A stretch of DNA of 64,000 nt from Lasioglossum baleicum. Lineage: Eukaryota; Arthropoda; Insecta; Hymenoptera; Halictidae. The notes below the pieces were generated by a model, which saw only the letters and a program-made list of their open reading frames with translations, was not told the origin of the DNA and ran no database searches. A program made the position numbers and the translations under genes. The stretch spans positions 11,753,461 through 11,817,460 of the forward strand of contig NC_134933.1 in assembly GCF_051020765.1 (NCBI RefSeq), read 5' to 3'. Shown piece after piece: positions 45,021 to 56,392 of this stretch (within the stretch, counting starts at the first letter, position 1; the number at the start of each line of letters is the position of its first letter).

Positions 45021-46020
45021 CAAAATTCTCTGAACAGCATCTGCGAGATACCCCATTGTCTGTCATGGGAAGCAGGCAACCGCTGTCAACGATTGCCTTG
45101 CGGGATCTGAGGGAGAGCGGTGCAATTACGTGAGGCAACACAACAAAGTAATCGAGGTAATATCATCGACCTCCGTGTTGCCACAAAATGGCTCGATCAG
45201 CGGCGCGTCACCGAGCGTATTGTTCCGATGCAGCAGTGCAATGGCTGACCCTTGATCGAGTAACGTGCAGCAGGCAGCGCATCCGGTAGCACCCCGCACT
45301 ACACCTCTTCGTCTCTCGTTGCTCGTTCCTGTACATGTGTTCGACGTAATACGTAGTTAGGTTCGACATACGACCGCTCGTGTTCTACCGGCGGTATTAT
45401 ATAAAAGAGCAAAGAAAGATAGAGAAAGAGAGAGGCGGTCCTCCGGCTGCACGGACACCGCGTTTACAGATATTTTATGATTTATCGTCGTCCTTGCCGG
45501 CACAAGAATTCCTCGCTCGATTTTTCTACACCGTCGTCGGAGCTCGCAACCCGTCGCGTCGGAGAGAACGCGTTGTTTGCTCGCTTATCAAACGAGAACG
45601 TGCGTGTGCACGACCGGATCGGTTAGTTTGCGCGATCGCTTATTTATTCGGCCATGCCTTGCCAACTTCTCCGCGTGTAATATCGCGCGAATTGTATATG
45701 CTCTCTCTTTCTCGTACTAACGATTTCCACCGAGTTCTTTACGCCACGCTCTGTCTTCCTTTCTTTCCCTTTCTACGACCTTCTCATCCTTTCTCCTTGA
45801 TCCCAGCCCTCCTTCTGTCCCGACTTCTAGATTATTAATGGACCCCATTGAAAATTCCATTTCACCATCGCCGTAATCCAACGTTTCAATGATTCAGGCC
45901 GGCTCAACAGTGCCTTCGTTAACGTTTAATCGAGTCATAGCCTGGGAGTCTCCTAGGGCTCCTCCAGGATTAGCGACAAATCGAACGTGATAAAAAGATT
46001 AAGATCAAGTTCTCTCTCCA
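45021..46020. other. Non-coding stretch holding the longest open frame of the window
   Basis: A 152-codon plus-strand frame (45380-45838) has no recognisable domain, signal peptide or homologue known to me. A TATATAAAA word at 45398-45406 lies inside the frame, not upstream of it, and no initiator motif follows at the expected distance. Left uncalled as a gene. Confidence 0.4.
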
Positions 46021-46202
46021 GGAGTATTACAAAAATGAATAGGTACAATCTAACACAGTAAACACAGAAGAATTTAAAAATACTGTTACATTATTTTCAA
46101 CCTATTGAACATATTACGACAGAAAATAAATTTCCATTTCATTACAGTTTGCTGCAATTCAGGTAGACAATTTTTATTTTGCGCGAAGATCCTCTGTCTA
46201 TT
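46021..46202 (+). mobile_element. TAGACTGCGG-family MITE, left end lost
   Basis: Starts inside the element (TATTACAAAAATGAATAGGT) and ends TTTTGCGCGAAGATCCTCTG then TCTA. The interior AAATAAATTTCCATTTCATT then ACAGTTTGCTGCAATTCAGG matches 47363-47561. Confidence 0.7.
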
Positions 46203-47035
46203 TACAATCCATCCAAATTATTAAGAGAACAAATCAATTTCTATGTGACTTTCTTTCCTTGGTATCGATGCTGATTTTCATTTTGCATAAAAACAAGTAG
46301 TTTGCAGGAACCTAATGTTATAATTTTCACATTCGTGTACTTATATGCAGAGTTCAATAGCGGTTGCTGTGTGGATGTGTGTGGTGAGAATGAGAAAAAA
46401 AAACGTAACGAGCGAGAGGAAAAATACGAAGTGAATTTACGTGTGGTGAGAACGAAAAAGAAACATAATGAGCGGAGGAAAAACGTATGAAGTGAATCGA
46501 TAGAACGAGATAAAGAAGCGAGTTTTGTTTGGAAAATTGGCCAGTTCGTTCACAAACAGTGATAATTCCATGCACTGCTCGAACAGTTGCTATGAATTCA
46601 TCTATCAGTTATTCCAGCGTCCGGATAGTTCGACGGGTTGCTCAAATTAAACGTTCTGCAACAGCGGTTCCGTGTACGCGGTAATCACGGAATTGGTGAA
46701 ATCGCGTAGTGACAGGAAGACATCTTTGAAAGCACTACCGGAATCGTCGAGGCATCGTACACGCAGCCTCCCGCAGTTAATTGCCGGTTAACGAGATTTG
46801 TACTTATTATTAGTAATCGTAACATGCGGTTATAGGTTCGTGAGACGACGCGGAAGAAACATAAGGAAGCATCTGTTCGTTGAGAACAAGTATTATGTAT
46901 ATGTTTCCGTGGAAAAACTTTGTCGAGTTAAAAGCTTAATATTCGGTTGACTTCGTTTTGTTTCGGACTGAGACTCTGTTTCCTATCTCTTACACGCACA
47001 TTTTACGATGTAGGTATATCAAATGTGTTCCTACT
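46203..47035. other. Non-coding stretch with a two-copy minisatellite
   Basis: The 62-bp repeat at 46378-46497 is described separately. The remainder is mixed-composition DNA without frames of note or other repeats. Confidence 0.4.
46378..46497 (+). repeat. 62-bp tandem duplication
   Basis: GTGTGGTGAGAA-GA-AAA-AAA, then AACGAGCG-GAGGAAAAA and GAAGTGAAT, occurs at 46378 and 46440. The purine-rich strand is the plus strand. Confidence 0.75.
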
Positions 47036-47205
47036 TCTCGTATGTATAATTATTTTATATTGTGTATATATTTTCAAGACAATTATTTTAGTATCAGAAA
47101 ACTCCTGTCTACTATACGTACAATTATGTTATATTCTATGTATGTTCAAGATAATCATTTTCGTATAAAAACCTTTTACACGTTCAATTATTTTATATAA
47201 TATTG
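47036..47205 (+). repeat. AT-rich diverged tandem repeat
   Basis: TACAATTATGTTATATT-like, GTATAT-TTCAAGA-AAT and ATTTT-GTAT-A-AA words recur two to three times at intervals of about 75-90 bp. Confidence 0.55.
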
Positions 47206-47281
47206 TACGTGTATATAAAATTACTAGTACAGCAAATGTATTGAAATATAGTGATCAACAGACTTTGATTTAGTGTGGCTG

Positions 47282-47345
47282 TAGACTGCGGATTTTATGC
47301 AATTATAACAAAAATGTAAAGATGGGATTTAAAATATTACGTCGT
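47282..47345 (+). mobile_element. TAGACTGCGG-family MITE, left fragment
   Basis: TAGACTGCGGATTTTATGCA then ATTATAACAAAAATG matches the start of the next copy 81 bp downstream. The element breaks off at about 47345. Confidence 0.65.
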
Positions 47346-47362
47346 TCGGAATTTGTTATTAC

Positions 47363-47561
47363 TAGACAGCGAATTTTATGCATTTATAACAAAAATGAGT
47401 AGGTGTAATTTGAAACGGTAAAAACATTAGAAGAATTTGAAAATACAGTTGTATTATTTTCAATCTATTAAACATACTAAGAAAGAAAATAAATTTCCAC
47501 TTCACTCCAGTTTGGTGCAATTCAGCCATAAGATATTTATTTTGCATGAAGATCCACTCTG
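47363..47561 (+). mobile_element. TAGACTGCGG-family MITE, 199 bp
   Basis: Left end TAGACAGCGAATTTTATGCA, right end TTTGCATGAAGATCCACTCT. Nearly complete member of the subtype with GAGTAGGTGTAATTTGAAAC and CAGTTTGGTGCAATTCAGCC. Confidence 0.82.
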
Positions 47562-48776
47562 CCGTATTTTAACGCCTTGCCGTATTTTAAACGAGTTAAA
47601 ATTTATTCTAACAAATATGAATGTTACGCGTCTCCTCTCAGATGAAATAAAATTTGATTCGTTTGTAATTAATATTTAAGCATTAAAATAAATGTAGCCA
47701 TACAAAAGATATAAGTTTTCTTTCCTTTTCTACGACACTTTTGGGGATGAAGACGTTTTAATCGCTGCAACTGTAAAGAAAATGGTACGGCAAGGGGTTA
47801 ACCTTATTTTAAATCGCAAAATTCTGGTATATCTTGACAGTAAAAGAACTTGCTGATACAATTGATATATTAAGTCCAACAGATTAGAATGATTAATTTT
47901 GCGCAAAGTAAAATTTTGCATTTAATTTTGCATAGAAATCCGCAGCCTATTGATTAGCCGCTGCACGATGTCGAAAAGAAAGCTGGGGGGACTAATCAGC
48001 AGCGAATAGCAGCATGCGCTCTTAAAATAAATATCGGAAGCGTGTCGCGCTGTTCGATTTTCCCGATAATCGAGACACGCAATTATTTGTTACCTGCTGT
48101 TAGGAACGAGCACCGTGTGGCCCCTGTGCACCTATTTAAATGCAAACGAGCGTAAAGATAAGAAGCCGAGGAAGCATGGCTAAGGGAAAACAAGAGGTGG
48201 AAGTGCAGGAGGCGAGGACATGAAGGAAAGCAGGTTCAGCGGTTCAGTCCTTGTTGAGGACGAGTTCAAGGACTTTCGACGGCAATGGTCACGATGCGCG
48301 GATCCTCACCGGTGGATCCAGAGAAATCGTCGAGATCACAATACAACGATAGGAATGCCTTTGTGGCAAGGCCCCTGTCTGCCATATGGAGTAAGTTGCA
48401 TGCGCGTGCAACCGCCCGCGAATAAAACTGCATACACGTGTCCTCGGATAGATAACATCGGATCGATCGATCGCCTATCTGACAAGGCTGGCCTTGTCCT
48501 TTGTGCGAAACTTCATTTCGATCGAGACGCGTGCTCCAATCTTTCTTATTGCCGAAACAGAACCGGCAATCGCTTCATCAACCAAACGCATGATCGAAAA
48601 GAATATTCTTAAGATAATGCCGATGATAACAGGGGGACCTTGATCGTTGGCTGACCTGGACACACAATGGTCGAGATCCTTGATCATTCCAGATTCGCAT
48701 TTTGCGATTATTTACATTTTTCGAGACGATTTTTAAGGGGGAACCAAATAGAATATCATTTTCAGTGGTAGTAGAT
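47562..48776. other. Non-coding stretch with a MITE end fragment
   Basis: TTTTGCATAGAAATCCGCAG then CCTA at 47930-47950 is an isolated right end of the TAGACTGCGG family. The plus-strand frame 48220-48612 (130 codons) has no known domain. A donor-like GGA|GTAAGT lies inside it near 48391, but no acceptor partner was found. Confidence 0.4.
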
Positions 48777-48894
48777 CTGAAAGGAGTCTCATATTTATGA
48801 GAAAAATTAGTTGGTGCACTTTAAAACAGTGAAAAGATTCGAAGAATTCAAGAAAAATATTATTCTCAACATCCTAACTGTTACTACACAGCGG
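48777..48894 (+). mobile_element. TAGACTGCGG-family MITE, left portion
   Basis: GTCTCATATTTATGAGAAAA then ATTAGTTGGTGCACTTTAAA and CAGTGAAAAGATTCGAAGAA match the left half of other copies. It stops where the next copy starts. Confidence 0.55.
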
Positions 48895-49053
48895 ATCTTT
48901 ATGCAAAGTAAACATTTTATATCTAAGTTATGCAATAAACTGACGTGAAATAGCGAAGATAATATAAGCGTATTTTTAAATTCTTCGAATGTTTTTACTG
49001 TTTTAAATTACACCCACTCATTTTTCTCATAAATGCGTCAAATCCGCTGACTA
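48895..49053 (+). mobile_element. TAGACTGCGG-family MITE, 159 bp
   Basis: Left end TACACAGCGGATCTTTATGC, right end AAATGCGTCAAATCCGCTGA then CTA. Flanks ACTGTTAC and ATTATTAC match at 6 of 8 positions. Abuts the partial copy 48777-48894. Confidence 0.75.
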
Positions 49054-49083
49054 ATTATTACCGAGGTTAAGTAAGTTAATCAT

Positions 49084-49279
49084 TAGACTGCGGATCTTTA
49101 TGCAAAATAAAAATATTCTGCGTCGATCGTGGAAAGCAATAATTAAATAAAAATTCATTTCATCCATTAACAGTCTTTTTGCGTTGAAAACAACAATATT
49201 CTTAGATTTCTTATATTTCTCACTGTTTTATATTTCATGCAGTTAATGTCTTCATAAATGCATAAAAATCTGCAGTCTA
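49084..49279 (+). mobile_element. TAGACTGCGG-family MITE, 196 bp, near-perfect 8-bp duplication
   Basis: Left end TAGACTGCGGATCTTTATGC, right end TGCATAAAAATCTGCAGTCT then A. Flanks TTAATCAT and GTAATCAT match at 7 of 8 positions. Third member of a MITE cluster between 48777 and 49279. Confidence 0.88.
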
Positions 49280-49807
49280 GTAATCATCGATTGTATTCCC
49301 GCGTGTCGACACGAAACCGCACGATCGCAAAAGGAATTTCTGCTCCGAGGGGATACTTTTCTCGATCACACCCAATCCGTGCTCCTTCGCTATCTTTCGT
49401 TCTCCTTCTCTGTTCTACGCGAGGGTACCACGTGCAAACAAACGTTCACTTCTCTTCACTCGCCGCGACATTTCGCTTGTCTGTGATTTTTCTTTTCGTC
49501 TCCCTTCAAAAGTTCACGCGCGCGAGTCTTTCTCTTTTGCGAAATAACGCGGTGAAAGAAGAAATATTTTGTCCAGAAGACGCACGGTACAAGTCCGTTC
49601 ACGCATCGATCGCTTGCGAAATAATCTCCGGCTGAAGTTCCTCGCTGGTTGTACCGTAATTTTACTAACCGAATGCATACCTAACGCAACACCTAACTAG
49701 ACTTTACTACTCACCGTGTTATTAATTCATCCGGAAATATATTTCGCTGACGTAATCACGCGCAAGCGCGCCTTCTAATTGCAAATTGCCTGCTCTCGAA
49801 TTGCTCG
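49280..49807. other. Non-coding stretch next to ratchet-like site 3
   Basis: A 125-codon plus-strand frame (49258-49635) begins inside the MITE end and has no known domain, so it is not called. Otherwise it looks unique. Confidence 0.45.
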
Positions 49808-49840
49808 ACTCACCTGGAACAAAAATTAAAAGAAAATCAA
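49808..49840 (-). other. Putative recursive splice site (ratchet point) 3
   Basis: On the minus strand the sequence reads ATTTTTGTTCCAG|GTGAGT, junction between 49814 and 49813. The pyrimidine-rich tract continues upstream as TTGATTTTCTTTTAA and is the longest of the three. In the inferred direction of transcription this is the first of the three ratchet points met by the polymerase. The surrounding kilobase is free of recognised repeats. Confidence 0.6.
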
Positions 49841-50939
49841 TTTTATGCTCGCCGGATAGCGCTAAATCGCTGACATTATTTACGCTTCTTGGAAAACTTC
49901 ATCTTTTGCAGACGAGAACGTTTTCTGTGCGAATCGAACAAATATATTTACTCTGTAACGCGATGGTAAATTAATGTGCATTAAGAAAAAGTAGCTGTGT
50001 TTAAACACACACACTGTACGGGAAATTAAATTATATTTAATAAGTAACATTAAAAATTATTGATAAAATTTTATTCGAAAACAGAATTTTTCTTCCGGCC
50101 TTAAATATTTCCATTTGATATGATTTTCTTAATTTTGTCGATGTAAAACTGATAGAATACCTCTTACAATACTTTCAGTGGTTTATTAAAATATTATAAA
50201 TACGTTTAATAATTTATTCAATACAAATTTAATAATGCAACAAATATTTTTAATGATGGTATAAGAATTATTAATGAAAATTTTTATTTGACAATTTTTG
50301 TACTGCTATAATTTTCGCTTGAATCGTTACAGAGAAAAATTACAGGCATTCTGTAATTATAAATTTCGAAACCGAGCATAAATCTTTCTGAAAGAATAAT
50401 TCGAATTTTAATGTATTTCTCTTTCGACTTCCCCGGTTGTAAATGGGGACCGTATGAAGAAAGTGAACTGTTTACTAAACCCATTCGCGTTTACAGTTAA
50501 CTTTCACGATCCGGCCCTCGAAAAATGCATAACCCAACTCCCTGCAGTGTTCAATTTGACACGGGCCAATTACGGAAGGCATAAGGCACACCCACGAAGG
50601 AAACAGCGGCAGAATTAACGAATAAACACCGATATTATGTCCTGGGGAACTTTAACAGACAACCCATCGTATTGTTCCACGAAAACGCGACGAATGTCGA
50701 ACACGTGAGCGCAATAAATTTCAGCATGATAGCTTGGCAATTGTTTCGAGAATGGCCAATTTGGCTGGCGAAACGATGCCGACGACAATAACAGCAACGA
50801 TTATGGTCGATAACGCAGTCTGGGTCGTATAGTGTATAGGGTGTGTGGAAGAACACTGGGCGTTGGTTCGGTTTATACACTAACCTTTGTTTAACAGTGT
50901 AACTCTAATAAAACAATATAAACAATACAATCCACAGTA
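49841..50939. other. Non-coding stretch without recognised features
   Basis: AT-rich. Short frames (50284-50484, 50615-50797, 50635-50880) without domains. Nothing repeated was noticed. Confidence 0.45.
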
Positions 50940-51600
50940 ACCTGTACTTTACATTTCGTGGATAATGTGAAGAAAAATCTTGAATCCATTATACAGTGAG
51001 TGTACTAAATATTCGTACACCTTTTAAAAACTAATAACTTTATTATAATTGTACCGAACGCGACCTGATTTTTTTCACCCGATAAAATTTTCAGCATGTG
51101 TATAACTAACATGAATCTACAAAACATATATTTTAAATTTTCATTGAGGGCCCAAATAGAAATGTTTTAAAAAATGCCGTTTCTATTTTTGCACGTAATC
51201 TTGTAAATTATAATTTTTGGAAAATCTTTGTTGCATATTATTTCGTAAAACAAAGCTTCTAATTGATCATAAAAAATCAGATCGTTTGGTACATTTATAA
51301 AAAAGTTATCAGTTCTTAAAAGGTGTACGAATACTTTGCACACCCACTGTACATTTCGTGTATAATGCGAATATGGTCAAGAACAATTTTATAACTTTTG
51401 TAAGCTAATGTTGAAGTCGAACTTAAATTTATAAGTCATAGAAAATTTTCAGTAAAAAATCTTGAATATATTATTATACATTATACATTTTGTGCATACT
51501 GCAAATATGATCAATAAAATTTTATGCATCGTATAGAAGTTAATGTTGAATTTTACAATTGCAAGAAAAAATCTTAAACAGACCTAAATGATGCTGGTTG
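50940..51600 (+). repeat. Diverged tandem repeat, period about 135 bp, split by a MITE
   Basis: TACATTTCGTG-ATAATG-GAA starts near 50950 and again at 51352, and a related TACATTTTGTGCATACTGCA starts near 51486. AAAAATCTTGAAT-CATTATA closes the first unit and AAAAATCTTGAATATATTAT the second. The element at 50994-51349 splits the first unit from the second. Confidence 0.65.
50994..51349. mobile_element. Tc1/mariner-type MITE, 356 bp, TA target
   Basis: Left end CAGTGAGTGTACTAAATATT then CGTACACCTTTTAAAAACTA, right end AGTTCTTAAAAGGTGTACGA then ATACTTTGCACACCCACTG. The inverted repeats run about 65 bp. TA flanks both sides (50992-50993 and 51350-51351). No transposase frame, so non-autonomous. 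Confidence 0.88.
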
Positions 51601-52576
51601 AACACAAGAAATCTATAGATCAATGTAAAAATAAAATTTACTTTTGAATGAACCAAAAATCCCAAAGTTTTTGGATAAACCAAATTATTATAAAAGAAGG
51701 TTAATTGCTCTTATTTGCAACAAATAAAATGAGACCTCGATGAAGTTTTTATAGCCACCCAGTATACAATTGTCCAATCTATTCCGGATCGTAGGCGTGT
51801 TCAATCGGCTGCGCCATAACCACCTTGAAATTGCGTGTTTTGCTCAAGAACAGAATCCACGTTTACCTGAAAATAGTGGTTGCTCAACGTGTAAACATAA
51901 GGCGTCAACTAATTCACTGTTACCGTAGAAAAATCTGGCACACTATGAATAAGAGGAAACCTCCACGCACTGTAAACTCAGATATTTATTCTCCGTTTCT
52001 GTGTGGATATATAACGGGAATAGTTTTAATTTATTTCTTAATCCCGTAGTTCTGACGAAGGATACTGTGTGTACACATTCGCATGATTAAAGGTGACATT
52101 TTAATTACTCGATCCTGGCAGCGATTTGCATATTACCGTAAATTACGTGTGGTAGAAAGGTTGCTGCATGTGACCTATCCTTCTTCTCAGTTCCCGGCGA
52201 ATTCATAATAAACCAGAATATCTGATGATTTTTTTTGTAGAGGCAGGCATATATGTAGAAGACAGCCCGTCAAAAAAAGGATGTCTGATCTCCTGGTGAG
52301 GAGTAGGAAACGTGTATGATGGATACGAGAATCTGAATAATATTATGCAGATTATTTTCCTGATGATTCATGTTTTATGCAAGCTTCGTGGTATTTTTCG
52401 GACGCGTAACATTTCCAAAAATTTTTATTTCCACCATCAGTTCCAGAACCAGGTTTTACTGTACTCGCAATAGAAATTGCAATTACAAAGTAACAACAAC
52501 AGAATCCAGGCCACGATTAATTTTCCAAAAATTCTAAATAATTTTCCATTTCTCTGCAGTGTGCTTCTTATGCGAG
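51601..52576. other. Non-coding stretch without recognised features
   Basis: GCCACCCAGTATAC near 51754 looks like an isolated TA-element end. A weak acceptor/donor pair (ATTTTCAG|GTAAAC, minus strand, near 51867) was seen but lacks a strong donor. The frames 51825-52049 and 52437-52619 have no domain. Confidence 0.4.
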
Positions 52577-52806
52577 CCTGTAGATTTTGGCGAGAAAATG
52601 CCGAAAATCCAAGTTTCAATCCTAGGAGGTCTGTGGTTCAAAAGTTATAAGTGTTTATACTTGGAAACCGCTGAAAATCGCTCAACTTAAAACGCTCATA
52701 ACTATTGAACCACAAATTTTCTAGAATTGAAACTTGGATTTTTGGCATTTCCTCGCCAAAATCGACAGGATTAAATAAGAAAAAGGCAAAAATTTCTGAT
52801 TACCTA
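52577..52806. mobile_element. Fold-back element, copy 2
   Basis: Left arm starts CCTGTAGATTTTGGCGAGAA; right arm is its inverse, ending CCTCGCCAAAATCGACAGG near 52769. An outer TAAGAAAAAGGCAAAAATTT runs on to about 52806 on the right only. Clearly related to 31911-32182, but the left outer segment is lost and the loop differs. Confidence 0.82.
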
Positions 52807-53590
52807 GGGCAAAGTTCAACCTAATTTTTTACTTATCTGCACAGGCTATAATTTCCTAGATCAGAGAATGATACGGATTCGTGGATGTTCGTAGAAATCA
52901 GAATATCTTCCCTCCATATTTATGGAAACCACACAAGTTGGTTACACTTTCGCACGGGAACGGAAAGTAACCTCTCTTCTGCACAGAACCGTTCTAACGG
53001 CTGGCGATCAGGCTCGCTCTCGAGCAATTTATACTATCAATTAACATATTAAACGCGAGCACGATGACGCGGATACACGCGAGTATCGTTCACGCTCGTA
53101 CGGGTCTCGGTTCTAGTTTTCCATGCTCGAATCGGCGTTCGCGATCTCTTATAAATTTCCGTCACCTGTTAGGATCCTCGACGTGTCCTTACGAGGTCTC
53201 GTCCCATAAAGATCGCGGCGCAGATAGTTTATAAATCGTGCGAAAACCATTAAGCCCCGGCAAGCCGCGAGACTGCGATTCTGGAAGCTCCACTGCGTTC
53301 CGCGTTGCGATCTTATCCGCTCGGAGGATCTTGGAACATTCGCGGCGCTTTCTCGACGATTTACCATCGATCCTTGCGTTTTACCAACTGTCGCGGACAC
53401 CTGGATCCAAGGCTCGATCGTATCTCGCGATAACGCTTTCAGGCCCTTTGTTTCCGGATCTGAATTCGCCATAGTAACCTTTAAAACACCACCACGTGGC
53501 CCCCCACCAATTTACCAAGGAGTGACCCGATTATGAAAACGATCATTCGTCAGGAAATGCAATAAAATTGCACTGCCTGCATACAATAGG
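52807..53590. other. Non-coding stretch without recognised features
   Basis: GC-rich at 52980-53520. The frames 53149-53472 (minus) and 53238-53474 (plus) are antisense to each other with no domain. Confidence 0.45.
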
Positions 53591-53720
53591 TTGTACAAGG
53601 TATTCGTACACCTTTTAAAAATAATAACTTTTTCAAAATCGGACCCAACAGTGAGTTTTTTTCAGACATTAGAAGAATCAGTTTACTAACTAATGTGTAA
53701 ATAATTTTTTAAAAAATTTT
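53591..53720 (+). mobile_element. Remnant of the 50994-51349 MITE family (left half)
   Basis: GGTATTCGTACACCTTTTAA then AATAATAACTTT and TTTTTTTCAGACATTA align with the left third of the full element. The extreme left end is altered (TTGTACAA) and no right end follows. Confidence 0.6.
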
Positions 53721-56392
53721 TATTGGTCGCAATTGCAAAGGAAAAATTAAAGGTAGAGATTTTGTAAAATTTTCTATCTATGCATGCAATATGAAAATTA
53801 CACTGAGATGTGCATTTATCGCTTGTGAAAATTGTCAAATAAGGGTGAAATATAAAATTCGACAGAATTTAGTACAATTTTTATTTACTTCACTGCTACC
53901 ACTGAAAATAAGATTCCACTTTCTTAAAATTCGTCTACTAGTGATAAGAGAATATAGTGATACAGTTAGGGAACTAGTGATAACAGAATTCATAATGAAA
54001 CCGGGAGGTTGTAGAAAAGTGAGTCAGTGATCTCAGCGATATGCCGCGTGGAAAGAGAGTGAACGTAATCGGGGAGTGAAGCCTAGAGGAGTGGTGTTTC
54101 TCTACTCGAGAGGAAACGCAAGGACGCGACACTATACCTACACGTACATTATAGTTTTTCTACAGATACAAATGTATACATGTATTTCCGGTATCCAGCC
54201 ACGAGTGACAGCTTCGACTATAGAAAAAAGTTATTTGCAAGTCAAGGAAAGGTTTAGTGCAAATCTTCATTCTCTTCCTTCAATTTCCTTAGCATTAAAC
54301 ATTTAAATAGTGAAAGGTGCTGGGTATTAATTGTAGAAAATGTTCTTTACGAAATCAAGAGAACTTTGCTATGAAGTTAATGTCTTTTACTTTACTTCGT
54401 ATTCGTATATAAAGGAAAATAAATTCGTAAAGTGTTTATCCAAAGCGATGATAAATTATGATTAAAATACTACGTGTCTAATACTAATGCAATCAATGTG
54501 TTATCTCATTTAAATTGAAGTTAATTATGTTGTTTGGAGACAGTTATAAATTGCACATGCCAGACGCAACTTTCGTAGAATGAAATTTCCAATTGATATA
54601 TGTATAATGGAAAACATAAATTCGCCGATAGGAAGACTGATCGAAGTACGGTAGCGAACTTAATGACATCAAAGTTCAGCACAAGGTCTAGATGAAAAAT
54701 GTCGAAATGTTGCTTTCCACGCAGCTACCTACTCGATCGAGTTGAACAACTTTTCAGGTGATAATTAAACCTGAATCCGAGTTGCTTGAAAACTAGTTGA
54801 CATTTCGTAAGCGTATCTGAAATCTAACGTGATAATGGGAGATATATCAACTGTAGCAACTTTCACTAGAAAAAAAAAATGAAAAATCATTTAATTGCAT
54901 ACTTCCCATATTATATCGAATTATGCTAAGTGCTAATTAGCATTTTCGTGTCGAGTACGATGCTCCGAAAGTTCCACTTCCCCACAAATGTCACTAAATT
55001 CTTAATGAAAATTGTTAAGAGATATACAAAATTGAAAGATTAACATTTTCACAACGGATACCTGAATTTTCTTGTTTTGTAATCATTGATACAAACAGAT
55101 CTTCTTTAAAATCTTCAAGAAATTTTAATTTTGCTTGTAAATCAAAAACACATGTTGCTAGTGAGTGATTGGGAAACAGGAATTGACGAGTTATCTGAAT
55201 ACAATTTTGGAAACACTATCACACTGAATAATATTAAACATATATTTTTATAAATTGATACAAATGTTGTCTTTAAAATATTTTCCTCAAACCTAACACA
55301 TCATGGAAGAGAGTTAACAATAAAATAAGACTTGCAGAAAGAAGTACAAATGATTTGATGCAAAGTACCAAAATTTCTTCGATCAGGTCGATAAAGGATG
55401 CCGATAAGCATTTGAAAAGAGCATTTTTTCCAGCAAGTTGCGTTGCCCAACAACAGTTTGCGGAGGCTAATAACCACGCATCGGTTCAACTGGTGGAAAA
55501 CTAACATGGAAAGTTGCAAGTAGCGGTTTAAAGGGAATGTGGCGACCGCTCGCCCACGGTCGACGGAAAAATCGCGTTCGGGATTTACATTAAAAGCGGT
55601 AGGCGCTCCGGTCAAGAATGACGACATTCGTCGTGGCGCGGCGGAAAAGAATTCGAAAAATCAGTGGACGTCGACACGTCTCAGGAACGTTCCCGCAGAA
55701 CTCGCATAATACGGCAATTACGGTCGTCCAGGCCGGCGCCAAGCGGTGCACGAAGGACGTGCACATGCACCGGCCACAGAGCTTAAAGCTGAATGCATAC
55801 TGGAACAAACAATCGAGAACGCAACGGCGAATCTAACGAAGGGATCTAAGCTATCTCGCTTTTCTAACGACCACACAAGCACAGGATGATGAATGGGAGA
55901 GACAGGTATTAGATATGTACTATTCGTCCATCAGAGAGTGGCCAGGAAAAGAATACTTCCCCCACTCTGTCCTGGCTCCCCCACCACCGCGGCAGAGTTG
56001 TGTCGAATTATAATTGAAATATGTATATATTTCAAACGATAATAATTCAATAATGTTATTGCACACGATTTTCGTTGCACAAAAAATATTGTACAATTTC
56101 TTGATATTCATATTTCACAACAAAATTCTGAGAAATGCAGCCCCACTTTCACTGTTCCCAGCTGGATATAACCACTTTGGAGTATTTACGGCGAACTGGT
56201 TACATTTTTCGTTTCGCGTTTATTAAACCACTGCCAGGACATCGAACTTGGCTCTGAATTAAACACCTCTTGGTCAGCGAATGTTGGAAAAATGTGGAAC
56301 AGGATTTCGTACAATATTCCTTACATTTTTCTTACAAAAGCAGTTGGGGAGCCGGAACATTCGGATGAATTATGACATTGTTAAGTAGTAAC
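53721..56392. other. Longest stretch without a recognised repeat (2.7 kb)
   Basis: AT-rich with a GC-rich patch at 55480-55860. Frames on both strands in the patch (55301-55627, 55590-55808, 55618-55836) overlap and lack domains. No splice-site pair or repeat was recognised. Its lack of known repeats makes it a candidate for conserved non-coding sequence, but that cannot be judged from one genome. Confidence 0.4.

Larger units (their letters stand above)
1057..49814 (-). other. Inferred segment of a giant minus-strand intron
   Basis: The interval is bounded by the first and last ratchet-like junctions and has one in the middle. It contains no recognisable exon on either strand and is filled with short transposable elements and tandem repeats, as expected of a very long intron. 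The host gene cannot be named because no exon lies in the window. The alternative is plain intergenic DNA with three coincidental splice-like motifs. Confidence 0.4.

Noticed and set aside
45380..45838. Longest open frame (152 codons, plus strand)
   Set aside because: No domain, signal or homologue recognised. The TATA-like word lies inside the frame, and the composition is low-complexity Arg/Ser/Leu/Pro. A frame of this length in GC-rich DNA can be chance.
48220..48612. 130-codon frame with an internal GTAAGT donor-like site
   Set aside because: No acceptor or neighbouring exon, and no domain.
51861..51885. Minus-strand ATTTTCAG|GTAAAC as a fourth ratchet point
   Set aside because: The donor lacks the +5 G and the pyrimidine tract is interrupted; much weaker than the three reported sites.
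54740..54765. Plus-strand ACTTTTCAG|GTGATA as a ratchet point
   Set aside because: Weak donor and short pyrimidine run; it is also the only such plus-strand candidate.
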